Counted from the first letter of the stretch, positions 27,382 through 36,524 are shown. The stretch: 64,000 nt of DNA from Bradyrhizobium sp. ISRA430 (GCF_029909975.1 NZ_CP094516.1:620001-684000), one strand, 5' to 3'. Translations and numbers: made by a program. Notes: generated by a model not told the origin, from the sequence alone.

Positions 27382-28209
27382 ATGCGTCGGATCGGCCTTG
27401 CGTTCTCCGCCATCGCCCTTGTGCTCGGCTCCACGGCGGCTCCTGTGCAGTCCCAGAAATCCGGCGTAGAAAAGCTCTACATCCTCAATTGCGGCGAAGG
27501 CACCGCCGGCGACATCTCGCGTTGGACGCCGGGCCTGAACGAACGCAAGTCGATGGACTTCGTCGACACCTGCTATCTCATCAGGCACGGGCAGGACTGG
27601 TTCCTGTGGGACACCGGCATTGCCGATGCCGTCGCCGCTATGCCCAATGGGCTTGCGCCCGCCGATCCCAAGGCCGTCACCTGGCGGCGTCCGAAGACGC
27701 TACAAGCCCAGCTCGAGCAGATCGGGGTGAAGCCGGCCGACATCAAGATGATGGGCGTCTCGCACACCCATCCCGATCACATCGGTAATGTCGAAATGTT
27801 TCCGCAGGCCATGCTCTACGTGCAGAAGGCCGAATATGACTGGCCCGGCGCCAACAACGAGCCGCGCTTCAAACCCTCGCATCCCGTCGAGTTGCTCGTG
27901 GGCGACAAGGACGTGTTCAGCGACGGCAGCGTGACCATCCTGTCGACGCCCGGGCACACGCCCGGACATCAATCGCTGCTGGTGAAATTGCCGAAGACCG
28001 GCGCGGTGCTGTTGTCCGGCGACGCCGTCCACTTCAAGGACAATTGGGACAACCGCCGCGTGCCTAGCATGAACGTCAACAAGGACCAGAGCTCGGCCTC
28101 GATGCAGAAGATCGCCGATACGCTGGGCAAGGAAAAGGCGCAGCTCTGGATCAACCACGACAAGGCCCAGCGCGACGGCCAGAAGTTGGCGCCGGAGTTT
28201 TACGACTGA
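27382..28209 (+). CDS. Exported metallo-beta-lactamase-fold hydrolase, AHL lactonase-like
   Basis: A 275-residue zinc hydrolase with a cleavable signal peptide (LAFSAIALVLGSTAAPVQSQ). The zinc motif HTHPDH occupies residues 128-133, later ligand regions are GHTPGHQS and SGDAVHFKDNW, and a further His is in WINHDKAQ. The early block IDFG-like VDTCYLIRHGQDWFLWDTG matches the N-acyl homoserine lactonase family of the MBL superfamily. Hydrolysis of homoserine-lactone or related lactones in the periplasm is therefore plausible but not proven. It lies 95 bases after the CDF gene, with GGAACAGGAAC ahead of the ATG at 27382. Confidence 0.85.
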   Translation: MRRIGLAFSAIALVLGSTAAPVQSQKSGVEKLYILNCGEGTAGDISRWTPGLNERKSMDFVDTCYLIRHGQDWFLWDTGIADAVAAMPNGLAPADPKAVTWRRPKTLQAQLEQIGVKPADIKMMGVSHTHPDHIGNVEMFPQAMLYVQKAEYDWPGANNEPRFKPSHPVELLVGDKDVFSDGSVTILSTPGHTPGHQSLLVKLPKTGAVLLSGDAVHFKDNWDNRRVPSMNVNKDQSSASMQKIADTLGKEKAQLWINHDKAQRDGQKLAPEFYD

Positions 28210-28313
28210 GGTCCCGCAAGGACCGCGATCCCACGGGGGAGCTGATTCTGCTGCCATGACGGTGGCAGCAGAGCCGTGCTAGGCGCCCGCGTCTAGCTCC
28301 GTGAGGGAACGCC

Positions 28314-29201
28314 GTGGGAGAGTGGATCGGGGTTGCGATCGCGCTGGCGTCCAGCAGTCTCGGCGGCACTGCGGCGGCGATCACCCGCTATCTCGTCGGC
28401 GGAGGCGACCCGATCCTTCTTGCGATCCTGCGCTGGGGCATCGGCTTTGTCTGCCTGTTGCCGAGTGCGCTCCTGATCGGCGTCCGCTGGCCGTCACGGC
28501 GCGACCTGCCGGCCGTGGCGCTGCTCGGCGTCTGCTTCTTCGGCTTGTTCTTCATCTTCTACAATATCGCAGTGTCCTACACGACCGCCGCGCGCGCCAG
28601 TCTCGCGTTGGCCACGCTGCCGCTCCACACCATGGTGGTCGGCGCGCTTCTCGGCGTCGAGCGGCTGACGGCGCGCAAGATCACCGGCGTCGGCATCGCA
28701 GTGGTCGGCGTGGCGGGGGCGCTCGCGGCGGGGCTGGCGCTAAGCCCGCCGGGTGCCTGGCGTGGCGAGCTGATCATGACCGGAGCCGTGTTCTGCATGG
28801 CGTTCTACAATGTGCTGTCGCGCCCCTTGATGCAGCGCTCCAGCGCGCTCGGCTTTCTCACGGTCGGCATGGGCGCGGGCGCCGTCGCGCTGATCCTGGT
28901 GGGCTTTCTGCGCGGCAGCTTTGCGGCGCTCGATCATTTCACGGCGGCACAGTGGACCGCCGGCGTCTATCTCGGCGTTGGCGGTGGCGCGCTCGCCTTC
29001 ATCCTCTGGGTCAAGGCGCTGGAACGTGCGACGCCGACCCGCGTCGCCAATACGATGACGGTCAATCCGATCGCGGCAGCCTTGCTCGCAGCGCTGCTGG
29101 TCGGCGAGCCGATCACGCCCAATCTGCTCGCCGGGCTCGTCGCAGTGTTCGCCGGCATCTGGATCGCGACCAGCGAGGCAAAGAGCTGGCCGCGGGTATG
29201 A
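28314..29201 (+). CDS. EamA/DMT superfamily transporter
   Basis: A 295-residue drug/metabolite transporter with ten predicted helices arranged as two EamA repeats (about 5-135 and 150-290). Typical segments are LRWGIGFVCLLPSALLIG, FFIFYNIAVSYTTAARASLA, and in the second half LAFILWVKALERATPTRVAN and NPIAAALLAALLVGEPITP. The substrate cannot be read from sequence; family members export amino acids, purines or drugs. The start is a GTG at 28314. Its stop abuts the stop of the convergent broken MFS gene (TGATCA). Confidence 0.88.
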   Translation: MGEWIGVAIALASSSLGGTAAAITRYLVGGGDPILLAILRWGIGFVCLLPSALLIGVRWPSRRDLPAVALLGVCFFGLFFIFYNIAVSYTTAARASLALATLPLHTMVVGALLGVERLTARKITGVGIAVVGVAGALAAGLALSPPGAWRGELIMTGAVFCMAFYNVLSRPLMQRSSALGFLTVGMGAGAVALILVGFLRGSFAALDHFTAAQWTAGVYLGVGGGALAFILWVKALERATPTRVANTMTVNPIAAALLAALLVGEPITPNLLAGLVAVFAGIWIATSEAKSWPRV

Positions 29202-30359
29202 TCAATCCGGCCGGTCCTCGGCAGGGATCAGAAACAGCGCAGCCAGCGCCGAGAGGCTGAGCGCGGACGAGACGATCAGCACCTTGGCTCCCATGACGTC
29301 GATGAGCAGACCGAAGGCGAGTGGCGCTACCGCCTGCGCCATGCGCGCCGGCGCGCCGATGATGCCGAGGCGATAGCCGAAATCCTTCGGGCCGAAGATC
29401 GCGAGCGGCAGCGTGCCGCGCGCAATGGTCAAAATGCCGTTGCCGGAGCCGTGGAACAGCGCGAAGGCGCTCGCCGCGGCGCCGCCGAAGATCGCCACGA
29501 TCACCGCGCCGATCGGGTGGGTGAGGCAGGCGAGCCGCGTCGACCACAGCGGATGGAAGCGGCTGAGGAAACCCGCTTCGAGAATGCGCGCGCCGACCTG
29601 TGCCGGGCCGATCAGCGCGCCGGCCGCGATCGCCTCGACGGGCGTCGCGCCGGTGGTCTCGAGAATGCGCGGAAAATGCGCCGCCATCGCACCGGTCACG
29701 GTCCAGACCGCGGCGAAGATGAAGGCGAGCAGGATCATGGTGCGGTCGAGCGGCAAATGCGGCTTCGTCGCGGTCGCCGCGGCCTGCTTTGCGCCCTTGA
29801 TCGCCGGCAGCATGAAGAAATTCAGGGGCAGGCCGATCAGGATGTTGGCGGCCGCCCAGGCAAAACAGGTATCGCGCCAGCCGATATGCGATAGGCCCCA
29901 GGCGGTGAGGGGCCAGCCGACGGTCGAGGCAAACCCCGCCATCAGCGTGATGCCCGTGATCGAGCCGCGTGCCTCGGTGCCGTAGATGCGGCCAAGCGCG
30001 GCGAAGGCGGCATCATAGAGTCCCATCGCCATGCCGATGCCGAGCACGAGCCAGGCGATCGCCATCACCGTGATGGATTGCGAGAACCCAAGCAGCACGA
30101 GGCCGGCGGCAATCGTCACGTTGGAGGCCGACAGAACCTGCCGTCCGCCGACGAGGTCGATCTGTCGCCCGATGCGCGGGCCGAGCATCGCGGAGATGAT
30201 GAGCGACGCCGAGAACGCGCCAAAGATCCAGTTGGAGGAGACGCCGAGGTCATGCGCCATGGGATCGGCGAGCAGCGCTGGCAGTTAGTAGCTGGAGGCC
30301 CAGGCCAACGTCTGCGTGGTGCCAAGCGCCAGGATAATCGGAAGCTGTCGCTGGCTCAT
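29202..30359 (-). pseudogene. MFS transporter interrupted by an in-frame stop codon
   Basis: A major facilitator transporter of 385 codons broken by one TAA at 30285-30287. The frame starts with an ATG at 30359 behind AGGA (MSQRQLPIILALGTTQTLAW), reads through TM1 to ASSY, hits TAA, then continues in the same frame LPALLADPMAHDLGVSSNWI to a normal end at 29202. In related MFS proteins I recall a second Tyr at the stop position (YYLPA), so TAC/TAT to TAA is a one-base change. The rest (12-helix pattern, GGRQVLSASN, DVMGAKVLIVSSALSL) is undamaged, so the event looks recent. Re-initiation at the ATG at 30260 could give a 352-residue protein lacking most of TM1. Confidence 0.85.
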
Positions 30360-30540
30360 ATCCTGGCGTTTCTGGTTCGAGTCGGCGGCGATGTCATCGA
30401 TCGCATTTGCGGCCCGCGGGCAGAGCGCGTCAACCGCGCCTGCGGCATATTCGGCCTGCAGTAGGCGAGAGCCTTGAGGCTGCACGGCCTGCGAGCGGCT
30501 TCCGCCTTTCGCTCGTCACGAATGCACGCCATAATGGCGC

Positions 30541-31800
30541 ATGCAATTGACCTCCCGCCTCGAGCTGATGAACTGGCTGACCGGCCAGGGTCTCACCGGC
30601 CTGCCCGAAAACGAACTGCTCCGCGGTTTCTGCGAGCGCTGCCGCGCCGAAGGGCTGGAACTCTCGCGTGGGCTCGTCGTCATCGACACGCTGCATCCGA
30701 TCTATGAGGGCCGTGGCTTTCGCTGGAGCGACCGGCCGAGCAATGAGAGCGACGTGTTCGAATACGGCTCGACCGCCGAAGGCGATGCCGCCAGGAGCTG
30801 GCGCCGCTCGGTGTTCTTTCACATGCTGGAGCACGGCCACGATGAGATGGTGATCGATCTCGCCGATGCGGCGTCGCTCGATTTTTCGCAGATCGGCGAA
30901 CTCGCCGAAAAGGGACACCGGCACTATCTCGCCTTCGTGCACCGCTTCGGCGAGACTGGTGCGCTCGGCCTGATGGATTGCCTCTATTCCTGTTGGACCA
31001 CGCGTCGCGCCGACGGCTTCAGCGAAGCCGAGCTCGCCGCGCTACGCGATCTCGTGCCGGTGCTGGGGCTCGCAATCAAGTCGGCACAGCAGGTCGACAT
31101 CGTGCGTACGCTGGGCCGCGTCTATCTCGGACGCGATGCCTCCGAGCAGGTCTTGCGCGGGCGCATCTCGCGCGGCGTTACCGAACGCATAAACGCCGTG
31201 CTGTGGTACTCTGATTTGCGCGGCTCGACCGGAATCAGCGAGAGCATAGGGCCGGACGAGATTATCCCGTTCCTCAACGACTACGCGCAGGCCGTGATCG
31301 ATGCGATCCACGATGCCGGCGGCGATGTGTTGAAGCTGATCGGCGACGGAGTGCTCGCGATGTTCACCGACGGGGACATGGCGGCGGCGCGCCGTGCGGC
31401 GCTGCGGGCCGAACATCTGTTCCGCAAGAACGCCGTGGCATTGAATACGCGGCGGGCGGCCGACGGCCGTCCGACCACGTCGGCCTATATCGGCCTCCAT
31501 GTCGGCGAAGTCTTCTACGGCAATATCGGCAGCGAGGACCGGCTCGACTTCACGGTGGTGGGGCCGACCGTCAACGAGGTCAGCCGCATCGCCTCGATGA
31601 GCCGCTCGGTCGACCGCGAGCTGCTGGCATCGGCGGAATTCTACCAGGGCTTAGATGCCACCGGCCGCCGCTATCTCGTCTCCACCGGCCGCTACGCGCT
31701 CCGCGGCATCGGTCGCGCCCAGGACCTCTATACGCTCGATCCGGATATCGATGCGAGCGAACCGGTGACGGGGAGCTACGAGCGGTATCTGGCGGGTTAG
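30541..31800 (+). CDS. Class III adenylyl cyclase with N-terminal sensory-like region
   Basis: A 419-residue cytosolic class III nucleotide cyclase. The catalytic domain (about 215-390) has both metal Asp residues (D225 in WYSDLRGSTG, D269 in KLIGDGVLAMF), the adenine-selecting Lys265 and an Asp in RLDFTVVG, and the transition-state Asn and Arg in TVNEVSRIAS, so it should make cAMP rather than cGMP. The N-terminal about 200 residues have no membrane segment and resemble a GAF-like sensory module; the helix before the catalytic domain (DIVRTLGRVYLGRDASEQVL) is a typical linker. Rhizobia commonly carry many such cyclases. No obvious operon partner. Confidence 0.9.
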   Translation: MQLTSRLELMNWLTGQGLTGLPENELLRGFCERCRAEGLELSRGLVVIDTLHPIYEGRGFRWSDRPSNESDVFEYGSTAEGDAARSWRRSVFFHMLEHGHDEMVIDLADAASLDFSQIGELAEKGHRHYLAFVHRFGETGALGLMDCLYSCWTTRRADGFSEAELAALRDLVPVLGLAIKSAQQVDIVRTLGRVYLGRDASEQVLRGRISRGVTERINAVLWYSDLRGSTGISESIGPDEIIPFLNDYAQAVIDAIHDAGGDVLKLIGDGVLAMFTDGDMAAARRAALRAEHLFRKNAVALNTRRAADGRPTTSAYIGLHVGEVFYGNIGSEDRLDFTVVGPTVNEVSRIASMSRSVDRELLASAEFYQGLDATGRRYLVSTGRYALRGIGRAQDLYTLDPDIDASEPVTGSYERYLAG

Positions 31801-31827
31801 GCCCGGCTATCTCAACACACTCCGTCA

Positions 31828-31898
31828 TTGCGAGCGCAGCGAAGCAATCTAGAGTCTTTCCACGGGTGCATTCCTGGATTGCTTCGCTGCGCTCGCAA
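31828..31898. repeat. REP-like palindrome with perfect 22-bp arms
   Basis: The arm at 31828-31849 (starting TTGCGAGCGCAGCGAAGC) is exactly inverted at 31877-31898, with a 27-base centre. The arms belong to the GTCATTGCGAGC...GCTCGCAATGAC type; a related copy lies at 40918. It separates the cyclase gene from the convergent MFS gene and may act as a bidirectional terminator. Confidence 0.85.
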
Positions 31899-31911
31899 GG
31901 ACGAGGTGGCA

Positions 31912-33153
31912 CTAGCATGCGCGCACCGGTGCGCCGTCCTCCACCATGTCCGGCTGCCGGTCCAGCGCCACGGCGGGCGAGAGCAGGATCACCAGCGCCT
32001 GCACGGCGAACACTGCTGCCGCGAGATAGAGACATGCCTCCGCGCTCCAGAAGCCGCCGACGACTGCGCCGAGCGCCGAGCCGAGCGGGCGGGCGCCGTA
32101 GCTCATGATGTTGATTGCGGAGACGCGGCCGAGCAGGCGCGGCGGCGTCACGGACTGGCGCAAGGTTGTGGTCGAGATCACCCAGAGAATCGGCCCGACG
32201 CCGAGCAGGAAGAAGCTCAAGCCTGCAAGCCAGGGCGAGGGGACCAGCACCGTCAGTGCCATCACCACCGCGGCAATGAGGCCGGTGACCGGGCCGAGGC
32301 CGATGACGGTGCCGAAGGCGATGCGGCGCATCACGCGCGTCGCAACCAGCGCACCGATCACCATGCCGACGCCGTACATCGCCAGCACGATGCCGACGCC
32401 CGTGGCCGACAGGCCGAGATGGCGCACGGCATAGGGGACGAACACCGCGAGCTGCAGGAACCAGCCGGTATTGAAGATGAATTGGGTGACGAACACCGGC
32501 CGCAGCAGCGCGTGGTGGAACACGAAGGCGGCGCCTTCGCGGATGTCCTGGAACGGATGGCGCCGCGGGGTGGGCGCACGGGCGGGTTCGTAGAGGCCGG
32601 AGAGCAGCACCACGGCGATGGCCGAAAGCGCAGCGGCAAAGGCGAAGGCGGGGCTCGCCCCAAGCCAGCCGACCAGGGTGCCGCCGAGCGCAGGACCGCT
32701 GGCAAAGGCGATGGTGCGCGCGAGTTCGATCCGCGCATTCGCTGCCGGCAACAGCTCCGAACTGACCAGCGAGGGCACCAGCGCCGGGGCGGCCACGCTA
32801 TAGACGACGGTGCCGCACACCGCGGCAAAGCCGAGCAGCGCGAGCAACGGCAGGTTGAGCGCGCCGAGCCAGAGCAGCAGCACGATAGCCGCGAGCGCAG
32901 CCGCCCGCAGCGCCTCGGCGCCCGCCATCAGCGAGCGCCGGGAGATGCGATCGGCGAGCAGGCCGGCCGGAATCGCAAACAGCACGAAGGGCAGGGTGAG
33001 CGCGGTTTGCAGCAGGCCGGTCTGGCCTTCCGCGACGCCGAGCGTCAGCACGGCCACGATGGGCGCGGCCGCGAGTGCGATCTGCTCGGCGGACTGCGCC
33101 GCCAGGTTGGACCAGGCGAGGCGGTTGAACGTGTCGGGAAAGGTCGTTGTCAT
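31912..33153 (-). CDS. MFS transporter (enterobactin exporter EntS-like MFS_3 group)
   Basis: A 413-residue major facilitator with twelve predicted helices. The TM2-TM3 loop motif is AIPAGLLADRISRRSLM, the TM4-5 region has ARTIAFASGPALGGTLVGWL, and a central basic loop (RAPTPRRHPFQDIREGAAFV) separates the halves. The pattern fits the EntS/MFS_3 group of efflux carriers; the substrate is unknown. It is divergent from mntH across a 148-base gap containing a TTGCAA palindrome near mntH. Unlike the MFS gene at 29202-30359 it is intact. Confidence 0.85.
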   Translation of the reverse strand: MTTTFPDTFNRLAWSNLAAQSAEQIALAAAPIVAVLTLGVAEGQTGLLQTALTLPFVLFAIPAGLLADRISRRSLMAGAEALRAAALAAIVLLLWLGALNLPLLALLGFAAVCGTVVYSVAAPALVPSLVSSELLPAANARIELARTIAFASGPALGGTLVGWLGASPAFAFAAALSAIAVVLLSGLYEPARAPTPRRHPFQDIREGAAFVFHHALLRPVFVTQFIFNTGWFLQLAVFVPYAVRHLGLSATGVGIVLAMYGVGMVIGALVATRVMRRIAFGTVIGLGPVTGLIAAVVMALTVLVPSPWLAGLSFFLLGVGPILWVISTTTLRQSVTPPRLLGRVSAINIMSYGARPLGSALGAVVGGFWSAEACLYLAAAVFAVQALVILLSPAVALDRQPDMVEDGAPVRAC

Positions 33154-33256
33154 GGCACATGTCCTGCAAAGTCGATCACGTGCCAGTATTCCCTTCAGGG
33201 GACCGCCAAACCCACCCGCTTCCCGACAGCATCGGAACAGGTGTGCCTAGATGCAG

Positions 33257-33273
33257 TTGCAAATGAGTTGCAA
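33257..33273 (+). promoter_or_regulatory. TTGCAA-N5-TTGCAA operator-like site upstream of mntH
   Basis: Two self-complementary TTGCAA half-sites separated by ATGAG form a near-perfect dyad 29-45 bases before the mntH start. Rhizobial Fur-family regulators (Mur) repress manganese uptake genes, and TGCAA/TTGCA dyads are typical of their targets. The sequence and position are direct observations; the regulator is inferred. Confidence 0.55.
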
Positions 33274-33301
33274 TAAGGTTCGACTTCGGTATTCTGCCAG
33301 C

Positions 33302-34654
33302 ATGGATGCCCGTTCGCCCGATTTGACCCCTGACGCTGCCGGTTGGCGCACTGATGCGCCCACCGCCAAAAGCCTTGCCGAGGTGAATGCCACGGTCGCC
33401 GTTCCGGCCGCAGGCCGCTGGTGGCGACGACTGCTCGCTTTTGTCGGTCCGGGCTACCTCATCTCGGTCGGCTACATGGACCCGGGCAACTGGGCGACCG
33501 ACCTCGCCGGCGGGTCGAAGTTCGGCTACACGCTGCTGTCTGTCATCCTGCTCTCGAACTTGATGGCGATCCTGCTGCAATCACTCGCGGCAAGGCTCGG
33601 CATCGTCACCGACCGCGATCTCGCGCAGGCCTGCCGCGCGACCTATTCGCCTGGTGTGAACTTCCTGCTCTGGCTCGCCTGCGAGGCGGCGATCATCGCC
33701 TGCGATCTCGCCGAGGTCATCGGCACCGCGATCGCGCTGAAGCTCCTGTTCGGCATTCCCCTGATCGGCGGCGCGCTGCTCGCCGCGCTCGACGCCTTCC
33801 TGCTGCTGCTTCTGATGAACCGCGGCTTCCGTTTCCTGGAAGCCTTCGTCATCGCGCTGCTTGCCGTGATCGCGATCTGCTTCGCGGTCCAGATCGCGGC
33901 CGCGGCGCCGCCGGTCGCGGAGGTCTTGCGCGGCTTTGCGCCGAAGGCAGAGATCTTCACCAATCCGGAGATGCTCTACCTCGCGATCGGGATCATCGGC
34001 GCCACCGTGATGCCGCACAATCTCTATCTGCACTCCTCGATCGTGCAGACGCGCGCCTATGAGCGCAACGATGCCGGCCGGCGCGAGGCGATCAAATGGG
34101 CGACGACGGACTCGACCGTCGCGCTGATGCTCGCGCTGTTCATCAATGCCGCGATCCTCGTGGTCGCAGCGGCGACCTTCCACAGAAGCGGCCATTCCGA
34201 CGTCGCCGAGATCGGCCAGGCCTTCGAGCTGCTGTCGCCGCTGCTTGGCCTCGGCATCGCTTCGACGCTGTTCGCGGTGGCACTGCTCGCCTCGGGCCTC
34301 AACTCGACGGTGACGGCGACGCTGGCGGGGCAGATCGTGATGGAAGGCTTTCTCGACCTGCGCCTGCCGAGCTGGGCGCGCCGCCTGCTCACTCGCGGCA
34401 TCGCGATCGTTCCGGTGATCATCGTGACGGCGATCTATGGCGAGCGCGGTACGGCCGATCTCTTGGTGTTCAGCCAGGTCGTGCTGTCGATGCAGCTTCC
34501 CTTCGCGGTCATCCCCTTGGTGCGCTTCGTCTCCGACCGCCGCAAGATGGGCAAGTTCGCGATTTCCGCGTCCGTCGCGGCAATCGCGTGGATCGTCGCG
34601 GGCGTGATCGTGATTTTGAACCTGAAGCTGCTGTTCGATACGATGTTCGGGTAA
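33302..34654 (+). CDS. mntH: Nramp family divalent metal (Mn2+) transporter
   Basis: Proton-coupled manganese importer. It has 450 residues and about eleven membrane helices. Both metal-site motifs are intact: DPGNW in TM1 ([13 protein letters not shown]) and MPHN in TM6 ([17 protein letters not shown]). The ATG at 33302 is preferred over an upstream in-frame start at 33251, because the intervening region contains the operator-like dyad and reads as non-coding. A hydrophilic N-terminal tail of about 35 residues precedes TM1. In Bradyrhizobium MntH is the principal Mn importer, regulated by manganese through a Fur-type protein (from the literature). Confidence 0.94.
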   Translation: MDARSPDLTPDAAGWRTDAPTAKSLAEVNATVAVPAAGRWWRRLLAFVGPGYLISVGYMDPGNWATDLAGGSKFGYTLLSVILLSNLMAILLQSLAARLGIVTDRDLAQACRATYSPGVNFLLWLACEAAIIACDLAEVIGTAIALKLLFGIPLIGGALLAALDAFLLLLLMNRGFRFLEAFVIALLAVIAICFAVQIAAAAPPVAEVLRGFAPKAEIFTNPEMLYLAIGIIGATVMPHNLYLHSSIVQTRAYERNDAGRREAIKWATTDSTVALMLALFINAAILVVAAATFHRSGHSDVAEIGQAFELLSPLLGLGIASTLFAVALLASGLNSTVTATLAGQIVMEGFLDLRLPSWARRLLTRGIAIVPVIIVTAIYGERGTADLLVFSQVVLSMQLPFAVIPLVRFVSDRRKMGKFAISASVAAIAWIVAGVIVILNLKLLFDTMFG

Positions 34655-34688
34655 TTGCGCAGCGGCCGCACCGAAGCCCGGTTGTCCG

Positions 34689-35069
34689 TTATGCCTTACG
34701 ACGAGCCTTTCGGGGCTTGGACGGTTGGGACACCACGCGGCGTCGCGGCTCATATGGGCTGAACGGATTCACATCGAGATCGACAATCTTCACGCATTGC
34801 TGGCGCTCGCGATGACTTGAGCCCGCGTGCCATTCACCGCTGCGGAGTTCGACGTTGCGCATCTCGGCGACCTTGAGGCACTTCCATTCGCCTTCGGGCG
34901 GCAGACCTTTGCTGGAGCCCCCAGCAAACTGAAAGGCAAGCGTGTATTCCTGGCCATCGGTATGGCCCAATATTGCGGGGCAGATTGCGCGCGGGTGGCC
35001 TTGATAGAAGCAGAGCACTTGCTGTCGCTCGATCATCGCCCGTGCGATCAAGTCATAGGTGCTCGACAA
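34689..35069 (-). CDS. Small WYL-like hypothetical protein
   Basis: A 126-residue protein. The TTG at 35069 is accepted as the start because AAGGAGG lies just upstream. The sequence resembles a lone WYL-type beta barrel: IERQQVLCFYQGHPRAICPA, ILGHTDGQEYTLAFQFAGG and EWKCLKVAEMRNVELRSGEW follow the usual order of conserved positions. The tail is basic (RRRVVSQPSKPRKARRKA). No DNA-binding domain precedes it, unlike classical WYL regulators. Ligand or nucleic acid binding is possible. It is convergent with mntH and upstream of nothing obvious. Confidence 0.7.
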   Translation of the reverse strand: MSSTYDLIARAMIERQQVLCFYQGHPRAICPAILGHTDGQEYTLAFQFAGGSSKGLPPEGEWKCLKVAEMRNVELRSGEWHAGSSHRERQQCVKIVDLDVNPFSPYEPRRRVVSQPSKPRKARRKA

Positions 35070-35139
35070 GGACGCCTCCTTGGCCGTTGCGACCTTTCAC
35101 GTTTTCCATTGAACGGCCCCGACGAGACCGGCGCGCCGG

Positions 35140-35916
35140 TCAGTCCTGCGGCTCGGACGCATCATCTCCCTGTGCGTCGACGCGCAGCCAGCCCGACGGC
35201 GCGAGGCGCTGCTGCGGCAGGAAGCGGGCCTTGTAGTCCATCTTCTTCGAGCCTTCGATCCAGTAGCCGAGATAGACGTAGGGCAGTCCCTGGCGGCGGG
35301 CGCGGGCGATGTGGTCGAGGATCATGAAAGTGCCGAGCGAGCGGCTGACCTGGCTCGGCTCGAAGAAGGAATAGACCATCGACAGCCCGTCGCTGAGCAC
35401 GTCGGTGAGTGCGACTGCGAGCAGCTCCTCGCCACGGCCGGTGATGCCGCTGTCGGGGCCGCGCCGACGGTACTCGATGATGCGGGTCTCGACATGGCTG
35501 TCCTCGACCATCATGGCGTAGTCGAGCACGGTCATGTCGGCCATGCCGCCGTGGCGGTGGCGGGCGTCGAGATAGGCACGGAACACCGAATATTGTTCGG
35601 AGGTCGGTACCGCGCTGCGCTGCTCGCCGATCACGTCGGCATTGCGCGCCAGCACTTTGCGGAAATTACGGGAGGGACGGAACTCGTTGGCGATAACCCG
35701 GACCGAGACGCAGGCGCGGCACTGATCGCAGGCGGGCCGATAGGCGATGGACTGACTCCGGCGGAACCCACCATGGGTCAGGAGGTCGTTCAGGTCGCCG
35801 GCGCGATCCCCGACGAGGTGCGTGAACACCTTGCGCTCGTGCCGGCCTGGCAGATAGGGGCAGGGGGAGGGCGCCGTGAGGTAAAACTGGGGGGTATCGC
35901 GCGAGTGCTGGGTCAA
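35140..35916 (-). CDS. bpt: Aspartate/glutamate leucyltransferase (bacterial ATE/Bpt)
   Basis: Transfers leucine from Leu-tRNA to proteins with N-terminal Asp or Glu, marking them for ClpS/ClpAP degradation in the N-degron pathway. It has 258 residues. The N-terminal block [18 protein letters not shown] and Cys motif [13 protein letters not shown] are family hallmarks, followed by the GNAT-like C-terminal domain with [20 protein letters not shown]. The start is a TTG at 35916 (TTG ACC CAG), matching the family N-terminus MTQH although no strong ribosome binding site is seen. Older annotation calls this arginyltransferase. Confidence 0.93.
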   Translation of the reverse strand: MTQHSRDTPQFYLTAPSPCPYLPGRHERKVFTHLVGDRAGDLNDLLTHGGFRRSQSIAYRPACDQCRACVSVRVIANEFRPSRNFRKVLARNADVIGEQRSAVPTSEQYSVFRAYLDARHRHGGMADMTVLDYAMMVEDSHVETRIIEYRRRGPDSGITGRGEELLAVALTDVLSDGLSMVYSFFEPSQVSRSLGTFMILDHIARARRQGLPYVYLGYWIEGSKKMDYKARFLPQQRLAPSGWLRVDAQGDDASEPQD

Positions 35917-35984
35917 GGTGCGTCGTAGGCCTCCGAAGTAGATATAAGCATCGCGCTACGGAGGCCGCCGGTCAATCGATTAGC

Positions 35985-36524
35985 TCAATAGGTTCGCGCC
36001 GCGTGAGGGGCGGGTGCGCGAACCGAATTGTTAATCACGACGGTTCCGAGCACGACATCGTGCAGCAGGCGCCGGCGGCCGTTGAACAGGCCGACCAGGA
36101 CCACGAAGGGTGAAAGGAACGAGACCGACACCCAGAACAGCACGGCATGCGTGGCGCCGAGCACGAAATAGCCGGGCGCGCCGTACCAGGTGCGCAACTC
36201 CAGATCCATGACCCGCATGCCGATCGTCGCCGATGACGGACCACCGATGCAGGCGCCGTAATAGACGATGGCCCAGACCACCGATGCCGGCCAAGCCAGC
36301 CAGAACAGCGCCCAGCCGAGGCCGAGCGTGACCACGCCGAACACGGCGATGAAGAGGTAGCCGAGGATGACTGGTACCGAAATCACGATCAGGTCGATCA
36401 GGAAGGCGAACACCCGCCGCGTCGCAACGCCGCGGAACAGTTCCGGGTGCAAATAGGGATCATAGACATGCGGCTGCACGCCGCCATCATTGCGCCAGGC
36501 ACTGTCCGGGTCCGAATACGACAT
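35985..36524 (-). CDS. RDD family membrane protein
   Basis: A 179-residue inner-membrane protein with three to four helices. The RDD signature is visible as RRVFAFLIDLIVISVPVILG (R...D), and later RDD-like SATIGMRVMDLELRT. The last segment FNGRRRLLHDVVLGTVVIN is typical. RDD proteins are mostly uncharacterised; some act in Na+ or solute transport. The ATG at 36524 (MSYSDPDSAWRNDGG) is chosen because the upstream frame is low-complexity and lacks a start signal. It is 69 bases upstream of bpt on the same strand and may be co-transcribed. Confidence 0.85.
   Translation of the reverse strand: MSYSDPDSAWRNDGGVQPHVYDPYLHPELFRGVATRRVFAFLIDLIVISVPVILGYLFIAVFGVVTLGLGWALFWLAWPASVVWAIVYYGACIGGPSSATIGMRVMDLELRTWYGAPGYFVLGATHAVLFWVSVSFLSPFVVLVGLFNGRRRLLHDVVLGTVVINNSVRAPAPHAARTY

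Noticed and set aside
30285..30485. Separate 66-residue gene
   Set aside because: It is the N-terminal piece of the MFS pseudogene in the same frame, not an independent gene.
31828..33276. 482-codon plus-strand frame rich in Arg/Gln/Glu
   Set aside because: Antisense to the intact MFS gene and starting inside a palindromic repeat.
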